This document shows, one piece after another, positions 5,331 to 6,288 of a DNA stretch of 6,288 bases. The position numbers and the translations under genes are program-made. The stretch lies in the NCBI GenBank assembly GCA_041476545.1, contig JBGOTP010000302.1:1-6288 (forward strand), read 5' to 3'. The notes below the pieces were generated by a model. The model was given only the letters and a program-made list of their open reading frames with translations, was not told the origin of the DNA and ran no database searches. Origin of the DNA: JBGOTP01 sp041476545 (GTDB taxonomy: Bacteria > Acidobacteriota > Vicinamibacteria > Vicinamibacterales > CAVVIG01). The stretch's first letter is position 1; each line of letters opens with the position of its first letter.

Positions 5331-6288
5331 GTGCGCCCCGACTGGCGGCGGGTCGTCGTGTACACCCATCGCTGGCTCGGTATCCTGGGGTGCGTGCTGT
5401 TTGTCGCCTGGTTTGTCTCGGGCATCGTGCTGATGTATGCGCGCATGCCCGAGCTCACGTCCGACGCCCGCCGCGCCCTGCTTCCCCCCCTTGATCTGTC
5501 GTCCGCGCGGGTGCCGCCCGGCGCCGCGGCCAGGGCCGCGCGTGGCGCGGGCGTCTCCCCCGAGCGTCTGCGGATCGGGATGTTCCGCGACCGCCCGGTG
5601 TACCACCTGTTTGCCGGCGGCCGCTGGACCACGGTCTTCGCGGACACGGCCCAGACGCTGGACCGCGTGCCGCGGGAACAGGCGCTGGAGGAAGTCCGGC
5701 GCTTCGCGCCCGATCATGCGTCGACCATCCAGTACGACGCCCACCTGAGCGACCCGGATCAGTGGACGTTCGGGAGCCGCGCGCAGATGCCGCTGCACCG
5801 GATTGCCGTCGGCGACGCGGCCGGCACCTACTACTACCTGTCGGACCTGACCGGCGAGCCCGTGATGAAGACGACGGGGAGCCAGCGCCGGTGGGCATAC
5901 GCGGGCGCCGTGATCCACTGGCTCTACTTCACCCCGTTCAGGCGCCACGGTCCGCTGTGGGCGCAGTCGGTCATCTGGGTGTCGCTCGCCGGGTGCCTGT
6001 TGTGCCTGTCCGGATTGTTGTGGGGGCTGTGGCGCTACGCACCGATGCCCCGGTATCGTCTGCGACGGATCCCCTCGCGTTCGCCCTACGCGGGATGGGT
6101 GCGCTGGCATCACTATGCCGGTCTCTTCTTTGGCCTCACGACGTTCACCTGGATCTTCAGTGGCCTTCTGTCGATGGATCCCTGGGACTGGCATCCCGGC
6201 AACTCGCCGACCGAGCAGCAACGCAACGCGCTCTCGGGTGGACCGCTGCGGCTGGACGCTCTCAGCCTTGATGGTCTGCGAGCCGCGA
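5331..6288 (+). CDS. PepSY-associated transmembrane protein, iron-uptake type (C-terminus outside window)
   Basis: The frame is open from GTG 5331 to the window end, 319 codons without a stop, starting two bases after the receptor's TAA. Features: a basic start (RPDWRRVVV), then the signature YTHRWLG (11-17) leading into membrane segment 1 (about 16-36). A periplasmic PepSY-like region follows at about 37-190 (RIGMFRDRPVYHLFAGGRW, DLTGEPV). Next come VIHWLYFTPF (194-203), a membrane segment at about 210-234 (SVIWVSLAGCLLCLSGLLWGLW), and RWHHYAGLFFG (258-268) leading into another segment to about 281. His13, His196 and His260/His261 sit at membrane edges as in the PepSY-TM family, whose members (PiuB/FsrB-like) act with siderophore receptors and are thought to bind heme or transfer electrons for ferric-siderophore reduction. 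Family members usually have about 350-550 residues, so the missing end probably holds more membrane segments. No frameshift is seen. Confidence 0.88.
   Translation, partial: MRPDWRRVVVYTHRWLGILGCVLFVAWFVSGIVLMYARMPELTSDARRALLPPLDLSSARVPPGAAARAARGAGVSPERLRIGMFRDRPVYHLFAGGRWTTVFADTAQTLDRVPREQALEEVRRFAPDHASTIQYDAHLSDPDQWTFGSRAQMPLHRIAVGDAAGTYYYLSDLTGEPVMKTTGSQRRWAYAGAVIHWLYFTPFRRHGPLWAQSVIWVSLAGCLLCLSGLLWGLWRYAPMPRYRLRRIPSRSPYAGWVRWHHYAGLFFGLTTFTWIFSGLLSMDPWDWHPGNSPTEQQRNALSGGPLRLDALSLDGLRAA

Noticed and set aside
5247..6221. A 324-residue open frame on the - strand opposite the PepSY gene
   Set aside because: The composition is the Arg/Pro/Gly pattern expected from GC-rich antisense, and the + strand frame has the PepSY signatures.

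Overview
The window is GC-rich and looks like a chromosomal segment of a Gram-negative soil-type bacterium, most plausibly Acidobacteriota (Vicinamibacteria-like). That placement is an inference. It rests on a Tat-exported double-VOC protein with a repeated YCGGGGxLGxxC tail, a small secreted LTG-rich beta protein, a TonB-dependent receptor with an N-terminal carboxypeptidase-regulatory-like domain, and the general codon use. All genes seen are on the + strand.

Layout. (1) Positions 2-391 hold the C-terminal end of a conserved protein of unknown function whose start lies outside the window. (2) Positions 392-1008 are about 617 bases without a credible gene. They are dominated by two separate long foldback (inverted-repeat) structures at 391-668 and 719-907, followed by a probable promoter, operator and ribosome-binding region. 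(3) Positions 1009-2139 encode a 376-residue secreted protein with two VOC-like domains. (4) Positions 2235-2627 encode a 130-residue secreted protein of unknown function, followed by a bulged 17-pair hairpin at 2647-2694. (5) Positions 2628-2892 form a leader with three iterated TACGG repeats. (6) Positions 2893-5328 encode an 811-residue TonB-dependent outer-membrane receptor. Two bases after its stop codon comes (7) a PepSY-type inner-membrane protein (5331 to the window end, C-terminus missing).

How the genes fit together. The receptor and the PepSY membrane protein almost certainly form a translationally coupled operon. From what is known of these families, the receptor would bring a ferric chelate (or similar ligand) across the outer membrane, and the PepSY membrane protein, with its membrane-flanking histidines, would help release or reduce the metal at the inner membrane. 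The VOC and 130-residue genes are separate units with their own Shine-Dalgarno sites, and no functional link to iron uptake can be shown from the sequence.

The least explained part of the window is the 391-907 stretch. Two adjacent foldbacks have 55-base and 32-base outer arms and nested inner stems, and neither contains a recognisable gene. They could be MITE-like elements, structured RNAs or complex terminators. Sequence alone does not decide between these. The window contains no reverse transcriptase, transposase, CRISPR array or tRNA that would assign them to a known system.
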